From the NCBI GenBank assembly GCA_023427085.1, contig JAEZBO010000094.1, forward strand, positions 1 through 12,079: a stretch of DNA of 12,079 bases, given 5' to 3'. Positions 6,423 to 12,079 of this stretch are shown piece by piece (the stretch's first letter is position 1; each line of letters opens with the position of its first letter). The notes below the pieces were generated by a model, which saw only the letters and a program-made list of their open reading frames with translations, did no database searches and was not told where the DNA came from. Source of the DNA: Pseudomonadota bacterium (GTDB lineage Bacteria > Pseudomonadota > Gammaproteobacteria > Burkholderiales > Burkholderiaceae_B). Made by a program: the position numbers and the translations under genes.

Positions 6423-6486
6423 GCCTGCCCCCCGGGCCCTCGATAGCCGACATGGTAGCGGCAGACCTGGCCTGGCCTTGCGCAGG

Positions 6487-6555
6487 GCTTGGCCGACCAG
6501 GTATCTCGCCAAGCCGCCAGACGTAGGATACACTTCGTACCTACCTGGTATCCCA
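6487..6555. promoter_or_regulatory. Divergent control region with paired operator-like sites
   Basis: ACCAGGTA (6496-6503) and TACCTGGT (6542-6549) are exact reverse complements, 46 bases apart centre to centre. Each contains the near-palindrome ACC-A-GGT or ACC-T-GGT. The left copy sits inside a wider inverted repeat, GCTTGGC (6487-6493) and GCCAAGC (6508-6514). The right copy is part of TGGTATCCCA (6546-6555), one base from a perfect TGGTATACCA. GGATAC (6526-6531) and GTATCC (6548-6553) form another pair, 22 bases apart. FCD-type GntR regulators commonly bind short TGGT...ACCA palindromes, so these are good candidates for autoregulatory operators controlling both divergent units. Promoter hexamers are not clear. 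Confidence 0.5.
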
Positions 6556-6572
6556 CCGGGATTTGACCGAAT

Positions 6573-7262
6573 ATGATCACCGTGATTTCCGTAGCCGCCC
6601 CGCCGCCGATCGACGAAGACGCGTCGCTCAGCGTGTCAGAGCGCACCTACCAGACGCTGCTCGATCGCATCGTGTCGCGCCAGATCCGCGCCGGCGAGGT
6701 GATGGAAGAACGCCGTCTGGCGATCGAACTGGCCGTGTCGCGCACCCCGATGCGCGCCGCGCTCAATCGCCTGCTCGGCGAAAACATCCTCGAGCGGCTC
6801 TCCAACGGCACGCTGGTGGTGCAGCAGTTCGGCGCCACTGAACTGCTCGAGCTGCTGCAGATCCGCCGGCTGCTCGAAGGCGAAGCCAGTGCGATGGCGG
6901 CCGGCCGGATCCCCAGCGCGCTGCTCGAGTCGGTCCGGCAGCGGCTGCTGGCGGTGACGCGCGGCGAACCGGCCGACGCCAGCGACTGGACCGCCGACAA
7001 CGAAGTGCACGAGCTGATCTCGGGTTACTGCGGCAACCGCTCGCTGGCCGGCATGATCGCCGACGCCCGGCGGCGCGTGCGCATGTGCAACGTCGAACGG
7101 GTGCCGGCGCGCCTGATCCAGGCGCGCGAGGAGCATCTGGCCATCGTGCAGGCGCTGCTCGACGGCGACGCCGAGCGCGCCCGCGACGCGATGCAGGCGC
7201 ATCTGGACAGCGTGCGCGCCACCTTCATCACGACCTTGGGGTACCTGAACCGTGGCGCCTGA
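6573..7262 (+). CDS. GntR-family transcriptional regulator, FCD subfamily
   Basis: A 229-residue regulator. The winged helix-turn-helix spans about residues 20-87. The recognition region AVSRTPMRAALNRLLGENIL (54-73) matches the GntR signature, and GTLVVQQF (79-86) forms the wing. The C-terminal FCD ligand domain (about 91-220) is all helical and keeps the expected metal/ligand residues D142 and H146 (DNEVHELI), H188 (EEHLAIV) and H210 (MQAHLDSV). FCD proteins usually bind small organic acids and repress adjacent catabolic genes. The ATG at 6573 has a weak ribosome site; GTG at 6582 is a possible alternative. Its 3' end overlaps the AllA-like gene by 11 bases, so regulator and enzymes are translated from one message. 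The divergent region carries paired operator-like sites. The inducer is probably the substrate or an intermediate of the module (inference). Confidence 0.93.
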   Translation: MITVISVAAPPPIDEDASLSVSERTYQTLLDRIVSRQIRAGEVMEERRLAIELAVSRTPMRAALNRLLGENILERLSNGTLVVQQFGATELLELLQIRRLLEGEASAMAAGRIPSALLESVRQRLLAVTRGEPADASDWTADNEVHELISGYCGNRSLAGMIADARRRVRMCNVERVPARLIQAREEHLAIVQALLDGDAERARDAMQAHLDSVRATFITTLGYLNRGA

Positions 7263-7785
7263 ACCGTCGGCTGCGCCCATCACGGTGCACGCATCCGTGC
7301 TGACCAGCGAGGCCTTCGCGCCGTTCGGCGAAGTCATCGAGCACAGCGGCGCCCAGCGTCGGCGCCATCTGGCACTGCCCTTCGATCACGACGGCCCGGC
7401 CGTGCGCCCGGCCATGTGGGTCAGCCGGGTCGATCAGGCCGTCACGCTGCCCTACCAGTTCGACCTGCTCGAGCGCCATGCGCATAGCGCGCAGACCTTC
7501 ATCCCGCTGACCGGTGCCGCCTACCTGGTGGTGGTGGCGCCCAGCAGCGCCGATGGCGCGCCCGACCTGGCGCGGCTGCGGGCCTTCGTGGCCAGTGGCG
7601 CGCAAGGCGTCTGCTATCGCCGCGGCATCTGGCATCACGGCCTGTCGGTGCTGCAGGCGCCGGCCCAGTTCGCCGTCACGATGACGTTGACGCCGGATGC
7701 CCACGACGACGAGTTCCTGTCCCTGGCCACTTCGGTGCGCATCGTGCGCGCCGCCGACCCTGCCTTGCCGGAGTCCCGCGCATGA
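7252..7785 (+). CDS. allA: Ureidoglycolate lyase-like protein (AllA family)
   Basis: A 177-residue cupin-type protein. AllA splits ureidoglycolate to glyoxylate and urea at the end of purine-ureide breakdown. Family marks are FAPFGEVIE (22-30), LLERHAHSAQTFIPL (72-86), YLVVVAP (91-97), LARLRAFVASGAQGV (106-120) and IWHHGL (126-131). E. coli AllA is 160 residues; the extra length is at the two ends. GTG at 7252 is the first start and overlaps the regulator gene by 11 bases, with a GGGGT site upstream; GTG at 7285 is an alternative. The stop overlaps the next gene in an ATGA, indicating translational coupling. In the conserved GVNYHR/GVNYAR region (as I recall it) this protein has GVCYRR (C121, R123), and Gly replaces the usual Pro after the HH pair. 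Specificity may therefore differ from true AllA. Confidence 0.85.
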   Translation: MAPEPSAAPITVHASVLTSEAFAPFGEVIEHSGAQRRRHLALPFDHDGPAVRPAMWVSRVDQAVTLPYQFDLLERHAHSAQTFIPLTGAAYLVVVAPSSADGAPDLARLRAFVASGAQGVCYRRGIWHHGLSVLQAPAQFAVTMTLTPDAHDDEFLSLATSVRIVRAADPALPESRA

Positions 7786-8693
7786 ACCACTCCCCCATCC
7801 GGTCGCCGCGTGATTTTGTCGGCTACGGTCCCAATCCGCCCCATGCGCAATGGCCTGGCGGCGCGCGGCTGGCCTTGAACTTGTGCATCAACTATGAAGA
7901 AGGCGGCGAGCCGTCGATGACCGATGGCGACGAAGCCTCGGAAAGCGGCCTGACCGAGGGCGGCGCCGGCGGCTTCAGCGGCCGCGACCTGGCCGCCGAA
8001 TCGATGTTCGAGTACGGCAGCCGGGTGGGATTCTGGCGGCTGATGCGGCTGCTGCGCGAACGCGCCATGCCGGCCACCATCATGGGCTGCGCGCTGGCGC
8101 TCGAACGCAATGCCGAAGTCTGTCAGGCCATCCGCGACAGCGACTGGGACGTCTGCGCGCACGGTTATCGCTGGGAGCGCCACCAGAACCTCAGCCTGGA
8201 CGAAGAACGCGAACGCATCCAGCGCACCGTGCAATCGATCGAGAAGTCGGTCGGCAAACGGCCCGAAGGCTGGTACTGCCGCTACGGGCCGAGCGTCAAC
8301 ACACGCCAGCTGGTGGTCGAGCATGGCGGTTTCCTGTACGACTCGGACGCCTACAACGACGAACTGCCCTATTACGTCGCGGTCGGTGGCCGCACGCACC
8401 TGGTGCTGCCCTACGGCCTGGTGCACAACGATGCCAAGTTCATCCGCGGTGCGATGGCGACCGCGCAGGATCTGTTCGAGGTGCTGCGCGACGCCTTCGA
8501 CATGCTGTACCGCGAAGGGGCCAGCCAGCCTCGCATGATGTCGGTCGGACTGCACCTGCGGCTGACCGGGCATCCGAGCCGCGCGCTCGGCCTCGAACGT
8601 TTTCTCGACCACGTCGCCTTGCACCGCGACGTATGGGTCTGCCGCCGCGCGGACATCGCCCGCCATTGGCTGGCCACCCATCCTCCCGCCTAG
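7782..8693 (+). CDS. puuE: PuuE-like allantoinase / polysaccharide deacetylase-family amidohydrolase
   Basis: A 303-residue NodB-fold protein close in length and order of motifs to the metal-independent allantoinase PuuE, which opens the hydantoin ring of allantoin to allantoate. Visible matches are DFVGYGPNPPHAQWPG (11-26), NYEEGGE (37-43), SMFEYGSRVGFWRL (74-87), HGYRWERHQ (127-135), the NTRQLVVEHGGFLYDSDAYN segment (173-192) and GLHLRLTGHPSR (256-267). The NodB metal triad is not kept: the Asp-Asp motif is NYEEGGE and the second His of HxxxH is Trp131. This agrees with the PuuE branch. Differences from the P. fluorescens enzyme as I remember it (AHGYRW for SHGYRW, RYGPSVNTR for GRTGPNTR) leave room for a different cyclic or linear amide. 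It overlaps the AllA-like gene by four bases, and the Bug receptor follows 62 bases later. Confidence 0.87.
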   Translation: MNHSPIRSPRDFVGYGPNPPHAQWPGGARLALNLCINYEEGGEPSMTDGDEASESGLTEGGAGGFSGRDLAAESMFEYGSRVGFWRLMRLLRERAMPATIMGCALALERNAEVCQAIRDSDWDVCAHGYRWERHQNLSLDEERERIQRTVQSIEKSVGKRPEGWYCRYGPSVNTRQLVVEHGGFLYDSDAYNDELPYYVAVGGRTHLVLPYGLVHNDAKFIRGAMATAQDLFEVLRDAFDMLYREGASQPRMMSVGLHLRLTGHPSRALGLERFLDHVALHRDVWVCRRADIARHWLATHPPA

Positions 8694-8755
8694 GTTCTAC
8701 CCGACGGCCCGTCCCGTGGTCCGCCGCTCATCGATAACAACACCGGAGACACACC

Positions 8756-9748
8756 ATGAGCAAACCCCAACGCCTTACCGTGCAGGCCAGCCTGCTGATC
8801 GGCGCGCTGACGCTGGCGCTGACCGCCCCGCTGGTGCACGCGCAACAGGCCTATCCCGACAAGCCGATCCGGCTGATCGCGCCGTTTCCGCCGGGCGGAG
8901 CGGCCGACACGCTGGCGCGCGCGCTGGCCAAGAGCATGAGCGAGACCACCGGCACGCCGGTGGTGGTCGAGAACCGCGCCGGCGCGGGCGGCACCATCGG
9001 CACCGCGACGGTCGCCAAGGCCGCGCCCGACGGCTATACGCTGCTGCTGGGCAATGTGTCGACGCTGGCCACCGCGCCCAGCCTGTACGCGAAGCTGCCC
9101 TACGATCCGCTGCGCGACTTCACGCCGATCTCGCTGGTGGGCCGCAGCCCGCTGGTGTTCGCGGTATCGCCCAAGCTGGCCGCCAAGACGCTGCCCGAGC
9201 TGATCCAGCAGGCGCAGGCCAAGCACGGCGCGCTCGACTACGGTTCGTCGGGTGCCGGCAGCATCACGCACCTGACCGGCGAGCTGCTGAACATCACCGC
9301 CAAGGAATCGATGGTGCACGTGCCCTACAAGGGCAGCGCACCGGTCGTGATGGCGTTGATCTCGGACGAACTCGACGTCGGGGTGACGCAGGTGGCCGAG
9401 ATGCTGCAGCAATACCGCGCCAAGCAGGTCGGCGCGCTGGCCATCACCGGCACGCAGCGCCTGCAGGCGATTCCCGAGGTGCCGACCGCCAAGGAACTGG
9501 GCGTGCCCAATCTCGAGGCGACCACCTGGTATGCGGTGGTGGCGCCCAAGGGCGTGCCGCCCGAGGTCGTGAAGGCCCTGCAGCCGTTGATGGCGAAGGC
9601 GCTGGACAACCCGGCGATCAGGCAGCGCTTTGAAGGCGAAGGATTGATACTGGAATCGTCGACGCCGCAGGCGCTGGAAACGCTGATGCGTCAGGAGGTG
9701 GCCACCTGGGCCGAGGTGGTCAAACGTTCGGGCGTCAAGCTCGACTGA
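8756..9748 (+). CDS. Bug-family (TctC-like) periplasmic substrate-binding protein
   Basis: A 330-residue extracytoplasmic receptor of the tripartite tricarboxylate transporter type. The signal peptide is residues 1-29, with cleavage expected after LVHA. The mature protein begins with the family hallmark YPDKPIRLIAPFPPGGAADT (33-52). ENRAGAGGTIGT and the APDGYTLLLGN segment follow, with YGSSGAGSITHLTGEL in the second lobe and VPYKGSAP near the hinge. Bug proteins bind small carboxylates or amides, often through loops that contact a substrate carboxylate via water. GGAG lies seven bases before the ATG. No tctA or tctB membrane genes are present, as is common for the many orphan Bug proteins of Alcaligenaceae. 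Being last in the regulator-enzyme cluster, it probably captures the module's substrate, or reports its presence outside the membrane. The ligand is not predictable by eye. Confidence 0.95.
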   Translation: MSKPQRLTVQASLLIGALTLALTAPLVHAQQAYPDKPIRLIAPFPPGGAADTLARALAKSMSETTGTPVVVENRAGAGGTIGTATVAKAAPDGYTLLLGNVSTLATAPSLYAKLPYDPLRDFTPISLVGRSPLVFAVSPKLAAKTLPELIQQAQAKHGALDYGSSGAGSITHLTGELLNITAKESMVHVPYKGSAPVVMALISDELDVGVTQVAEMLQQYRAKQVGALAITGTQRLQAIPEVPTAKELGVPNLEATTWYAVVAPKGVPPEVVKALQPLMAKALDNPAIRQRFEGEGLILESSTPQALETLMRQEVATWAEVVKRSGVKLD

Positions 9749-9757
9749 CGGCAGCGG

Positions 9758-9776
9758 CGGGCCCGATCAGGGCCCG
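9758..9776 (+). other. Perfect 7-bp hairpin after the Bug gene
   Basis: CGGGCCC (9758-9764), loop GATCA, GGGCCCG (9770-9776), nine bases past the Bug stop. No T-run follows directly. It precedes the main terminator by three bases and may assist it or protect the 3' end. Confidence 0.5.
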
Positions 9777-9779
9777 AAG

Positions 9780-9814
9780 AAAAATGGCGGCGTCCGGTGG
9801 GCGCCGCCATTTTT
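9780..9814. terminator. Bidirectional Rho-independent terminator
   Basis: AAAAATGGCGGCG (9780-9792) and CGCCGCCATTTTT (9802-9814) form a perfect 13-bp stem with a nine-base loop. A-run and T-run flank the GC core, so it works in both directions. It ends the Bug operon on the plus strand and the methyltransferase gene (stop at 9817-9819) on the minus strand. Confidence 0.93.
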
Positions 9815-9816
9815 CA

Positions 9817-10371
9817 TCACTTCTTCTTTTCGGGCACGGTCCAGAAATAGACACGGCGGCCGTTGACGTCGAGCGTCTCGTCGGGCTCCCAGTCGCCCAT
9901 GTCGAAGGCGTGCGAGACGATGCGGGTGCCGGGCTTGAGCTCGAGCAGCTTGGGACGCAGCTTGAGGTTCAGCGAGTTCAGCAGATAAAGCGAGATCACG
10001 GTGGCTTCGGAGAAGTCCTGCTCGAACAGGTCGGCCTGGAGGAACTTGACCTTGTCGGTGACGCCGTTCTTCTTGGCGTTCTCGTTGGCTTCCTGGATGC
10101 GTTGCGGATCGATGTCGAAACCCACGCCGCGCGTGCCGTACTGCTTGGCCGCGGTGACCGGGATGATGCCGTTGCCCGAGCCCAGGTCGTAGAGCACGTC
10201 GTTGGGGCCGACCTTGGCCACCTTGAGCATGGCGTCGACGACGTCTTGCGGCGTCGGCACGAAGATCACGTCAGGGGTGCGTGCCTGCGGCGCGTTCTGC
10301 GCCATCGCGGTGCCGGCCACGAAGAACGAGGCGGCGATGAATCCGAAGATCCGGTGTACGGGCTTGATCAC
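9817..10371 (-). CDS. Exported SAM-dependent methyltransferase-like protein
   Basis: A 184-residue protein. The start is GTG at 10371, chosen because AAGGAG stands six bases upstream and because it begins a normal signal peptide: basic VHR, hydrophobic FGFIAASFFVAG, then TAMA with cleavage before Gln25. The mature part is a class I methyltransferase fold. VLYDLGSGNG (59-68) is the SAM-binding motif I with Asn in place of the more usual Asp, and GFDIDPQRI (84-92) has the acidic end of strand two at D86. FLQADLFEQDF (110-120) and the VISLYLLNSLNLKLRPKL segment (125-142) follow. The C-terminus ends in EKKK. Target and function are unknown, and export of a SAM enzyme is puzzling because SAM is cytoplasmic. 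It follows the permease by 31 bases and shares the terminator at 9780-9814. An upstream ATG at 10482 would remove the signal peptide logic and lies within the permease gene. Confidence 0.85.
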   Translation of the reverse strand: MIKPVHRIFGFIAASFFVAGTAMAQNAPQARTPDVIFVPTPQDVVDAMLKVAKVGPNDVLYDLGSGNGIIPVTAAKQYGTRGVGFDIDPQRIQEANENAKKNGVTDKVKFLQADLFEQDFSEATVISLYLLNSLNLKLRPKLLELKPGTRIVSHAFDMGDWEPDETLDVNGRRVYFWTVPEKKK

Positions 10372-10402
10372 GACAGACTCCTTGCTTGAGGGAAGAGAAG
10401 GC

Positions 10403-11785
10403 TCATCCGCGCGCGGCGAACGATGAACGGAAACACAGCAGCACCGCGCCCAGCGCCAGCACGCCGATGCCCACCAGCGCACCGATGCCGGTGTACATGA
10501 CGCTGGAATACAGCAGGTACAGGCAGACCGCGATGAACAGCAGCGGCGTGAACGGATAGAGCGGCACGCTGAACGGACGCGGCCGGTCGGGCCAGCGGCG
10601 GCGCAGGATCAGCAGCGACACGCCGGTCAGCGTGAAGAACAGCCAGAACACCGGCGCGGTGTAGTCGACCATGGTCGCAAAACCGCTGCGGGTGACCGCG
10701 CCCAGCAGCACCAGCGCCAGCGAGATCACGCCGATGGTGACCAGCGCGTTGGTGGGGCCGTCGTGACGGGCGTTCCAGTGGCCCAGGAAGCGGAACATCG
10801 GCTCGTCGCGGCCGAAGGCATAGATGGTGCGCGCGCCCAGCAGGATGGTGGCATTGGCCGAGGTCAGCGCCGACACCGCGATCAGCACGCTGATCAGTTG
10901 CGCGCCCCGCTCGCCCATCAGCACCCGCAGCATGTCGGCGGCTACCGCATCGCTGCTGCCGGTGGCCTCCAGGCCCAGCACCCGCACGAAGGCCAGGTTC
11001 ACCAGCAGATAGGTGATGGTGATGATGGCCAGGCTCCAGAACAGCGCCCGCACCAGGTTGCGCTTGGGGCCGGCGACCTCGGCCGAGACGTAGGCGGCTT
11101 CGTTCCAGCCGCCGTAGGTCAGCATCACGAAGACCAGCACCAGGCCCCACTGCGTGGTGCCGCTCAGGCCGCTGCTGCCAGCCGCTGCGGCCGCGGCCGC
11201 CTGCGGATCGGGCGTCATCAGCAGGCCGGCGGCGATGATGAACAGCACGCCACCGACTTCGAGCAGGGTCAGGAAGTTCTGCGTCCACTTGCCCGAACGC
11301 AGGCCGACCAGGTTGATCGCGGTCAGCACCAGCACCATGCCGGCCGCGTACCAGGCCGCCGAGAACTCGCCCAGGCTGTAGACCTGCGTCGCGTAGTCGC
11401 CGAACACGTAACCCAGCAGCGCGATCGAACCGGTCGGGATCACCGTCAGCCGCGCCCACGCGAACAGGAAGGCCAGCCGCTCGCCATAGGCCAGCCGCAG
11501 GAAGTGGTAATCGCCGCCGGCGTTCGGATGCGAAGTCGCCAGCTCGGCGTAGCACAAGGCGCCGGCGACCGAGATCAGGCCGCCGATCAGCCAGGCCAGC
11601 AGCATCTGGCTGACCGAACCGGAGTTGGCCGCGACGATGGCCGGTGCGCTGAAGATGCCCGCGCCGATGACGATGCCGATGACCAGGGCCATGACGTCGA
11701 TGGTGTTGAGCAGGCGGCGGGGGGAAGGATCGGAACCCGGGGTGGCCAGGTCGGGGGCACGGCTGTCTTGCGCGGACTCGCTCAT
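10403..11785 (-). CDS. APC-superfamily amino acid permease
   Basis: A 460-residue inner-membrane transporter of the amino acid-polyamine-organocation type, with about 12 hydrophobic segments. NTIDVMALVIGIVIGAGIFS (27-46) holds the GxGIF unwound-helix motif in TM1 that binds the amino-acid backbone. ALCYAELATSHPNAGGDYHF (76-95) in TM2-3 is typical of the LAT/YfnA-like branch. GGWNEAAYVSAEV lies in TM6. The C-terminal segments near VPLYPFTPLLF complete the fold. An alanine run sits in a loop midway. The substrate is probably an amino acid or amine, but cannot be named. The ATG at 11785 gives a normal polar cytoplasmic N-terminus; its ribosome site is weak (CGGATAC), and an ATG at 11857 is possible but has none. 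The methyltransferase follows 31 bases downstream and is likely co-transcribed. The upstream region carries repeated GGAAC elements. Confidence 0.9.
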   Translation of the reverse strand: MSESAQDSRAPDLATPGSDPSPRRLLNTIDVMALVIGIVIGAGIFSAPAIVAANSGSVSQMLLAWLIGGLISVAGALCYAELATSHPNAGGDYHFLRLAYGERLAFLFAWARLTVIPTGSIALLGYVFGDYATQVYSLGEFSAAWYAAGMVLVLTAINLVGLRSGKWTQNFLTLLEVGGVLFIIAAGLLMTPDPQAAAAAAAGSSGLSGTTQWGLVLVFVMLTYGGWNEAAYVSAEVAGPKRNLVRALFWSLAIITITYLLVNLAFVRVLGLEATGSSDAVAADMLRVLMGERGAQLISVLIAVSALTSANATILLGARTIYAFGRDEPMFRFLGHWNARHDGPTNALVTIGVISLALVLLGAVTRSGFATMVDYTAPVFWLFFTLTGVSLLILRRRWPDRPRPFSVPLYPFTPLLFIAVCLYLLYSSVMYTGIGALVGIGVLALGAVLLCFRSSFAARG

Positions 11786-12079
11786 CAAGTATCCGATTAG
11801 TAGAGGTTTGCAGAAGAAGGCCGCGGAATACGCAAGAAACCGGCTAGCCGCCGGCATGCGTACGGTGTCTGCCTGGCAGGACCGGCACCGGGACTGGCCC
11901 GGAAGACCCGGATACAGAGGGTCGCTCAAGCAGGAAGTTCCGCGAATCTGACAAGGAACTTAAAATTGTTCCGCAAAACATGCAAGCGGCGGCATGTGCG
12001 CAGGTGTGTCAGCGGCACGCGCCGGCCGTGCCATGGCCCTGGCGCGGCCAGGTCTCAGCGTGTCGAGCGGCCGCGGCGG
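11786..12079. other. Right-edge intergenic region
   Basis: It holds the permease leader, the GGAAC repeat cluster and a 6-bp hairpin ACATGC/GCATGT (11978-11997). No gene is supported. On the minus strand a frame is open from the window edge to a TAA at 11962-11960 (39 codons), so the C-terminus of a gene beyond the edge cannot be excluded, but its composition gives no support for it. Confidence 0.5.
11933..11972. promoter_or_regulatory. GGAAC/GTTCC repeat cluster upstream of permease
   Basis: GGAAGTTCC (11933-11941), AAGTTCC against GGAACTT (11935-11941 and 11955-11961), and GGAAC-TTAAAATT-GTTCC (11955-11972) form overlapping inverted repeats. GTTCCGC also recurs 31 bases apart (11937-11943, 11968-11974). 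The AT-rich centre and the place about 150-190 bases before the permease start fit an operator or promoter region. The regulator is unknown and no clear -35/-10 is seen. Confidence 0.4.

Noticed and set aside
5358..6446. Open frame antisense to the saccharopine-dehydrogenase-like gene
   Set aside because: Composition follows the complement of a well-supported Rossmann protein and no domain is visible.
7635..8681. Open frame antisense to the puuE-like gene
   Set aside because: Mirror of a gene with clear PuuE motifs; no motif or ribosome site of its own.
10763..11800. Open frame antisense to the permease gene
   Set aside because: Gln/His/Arg-rich shadow typical of the strand opposite a hydrophobic membrane protein.
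11960..12079. Possible C-terminal fragment of a leftward gene entering from the right edge
   Set aside because: An open frame of 39 codons at the edge is expected by chance at this GC content, and the translation has no recognisable features.

Overview
The window is about 12 kb of GC-rich chromosomal DNA. It looks like a betaproteobacterium of the Burkholderiales, most plausibly Alcaligenaceae (Bordetella/Achromobacter-like). The reasons are strong G/C preference at third codon positions, a Bug/TctC periplasmic receptor, a PuuE-type cofactor-independent allantoinase homologue, a DUF883 protein, an Aer-like PAS chemoreceptor, and intrinsic terminators of the short GC-stem plus T-run kind. Composition looks uniform, and I see no phage, transposon or CRISPR signature. 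The taxonomic call is inference from gene content, not from a marker gene.

Layout: (1) 46-1075, minus strand: a DUF883 (ElaB/YqjD-like) tail-anchored protein followed by a glycine-zipper membrane protein whose intrinsic terminator overlaps its stop codon. (2) 1076-1942: a mostly non-coding stretch with one tRNA(CAU), its promoter and a very clear terminator. (3) 1943-2167: a small two-helix membrane protein. (4) 2168-2669: a 500-base non-coding region with a series of strong inverted repeats, one a 14-bp hairpin, that are not explained by any gene. (5) 2670-4364: an Aer-type chemoreceptor. (6) 4494-5105, minus: a SYLF/YSC84-like lipoprotein that converges on the receptor gene across a terminator.

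(7) 5292-9748 is the most interesting region: a divergon. A saccharopine-dehydrogenase-like oxidoreductase reads left. A GntR/FCD regulator, an AllA-like ureidoglycolate lyase, a PuuE-like allantoinase/deacetylase and a Bug solute receptor read right, with overlapping or closely spaced genes. A 150-base divergent control region carries two inverted copies of an operator-like ACCAGGTA element. Together this looks like a regulated uptake and breakdown module for an allantoin-like or other ureido/amide compound. The enzyme linking allantoate to ureidoglycolate is absent, so the true substrate may differ from allantoin.

(8) 9817-11785, minus: an APC-superfamily amino-acid permease followed by a SAM-dependent methyltransferase that carries its own signal peptide. 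A 13-bp bidirectional terminator separates this pair from the divergon. The right edge (11786-12079) holds the permease leader with repeated GGAAC/GTTCC elements and no convincing gene.
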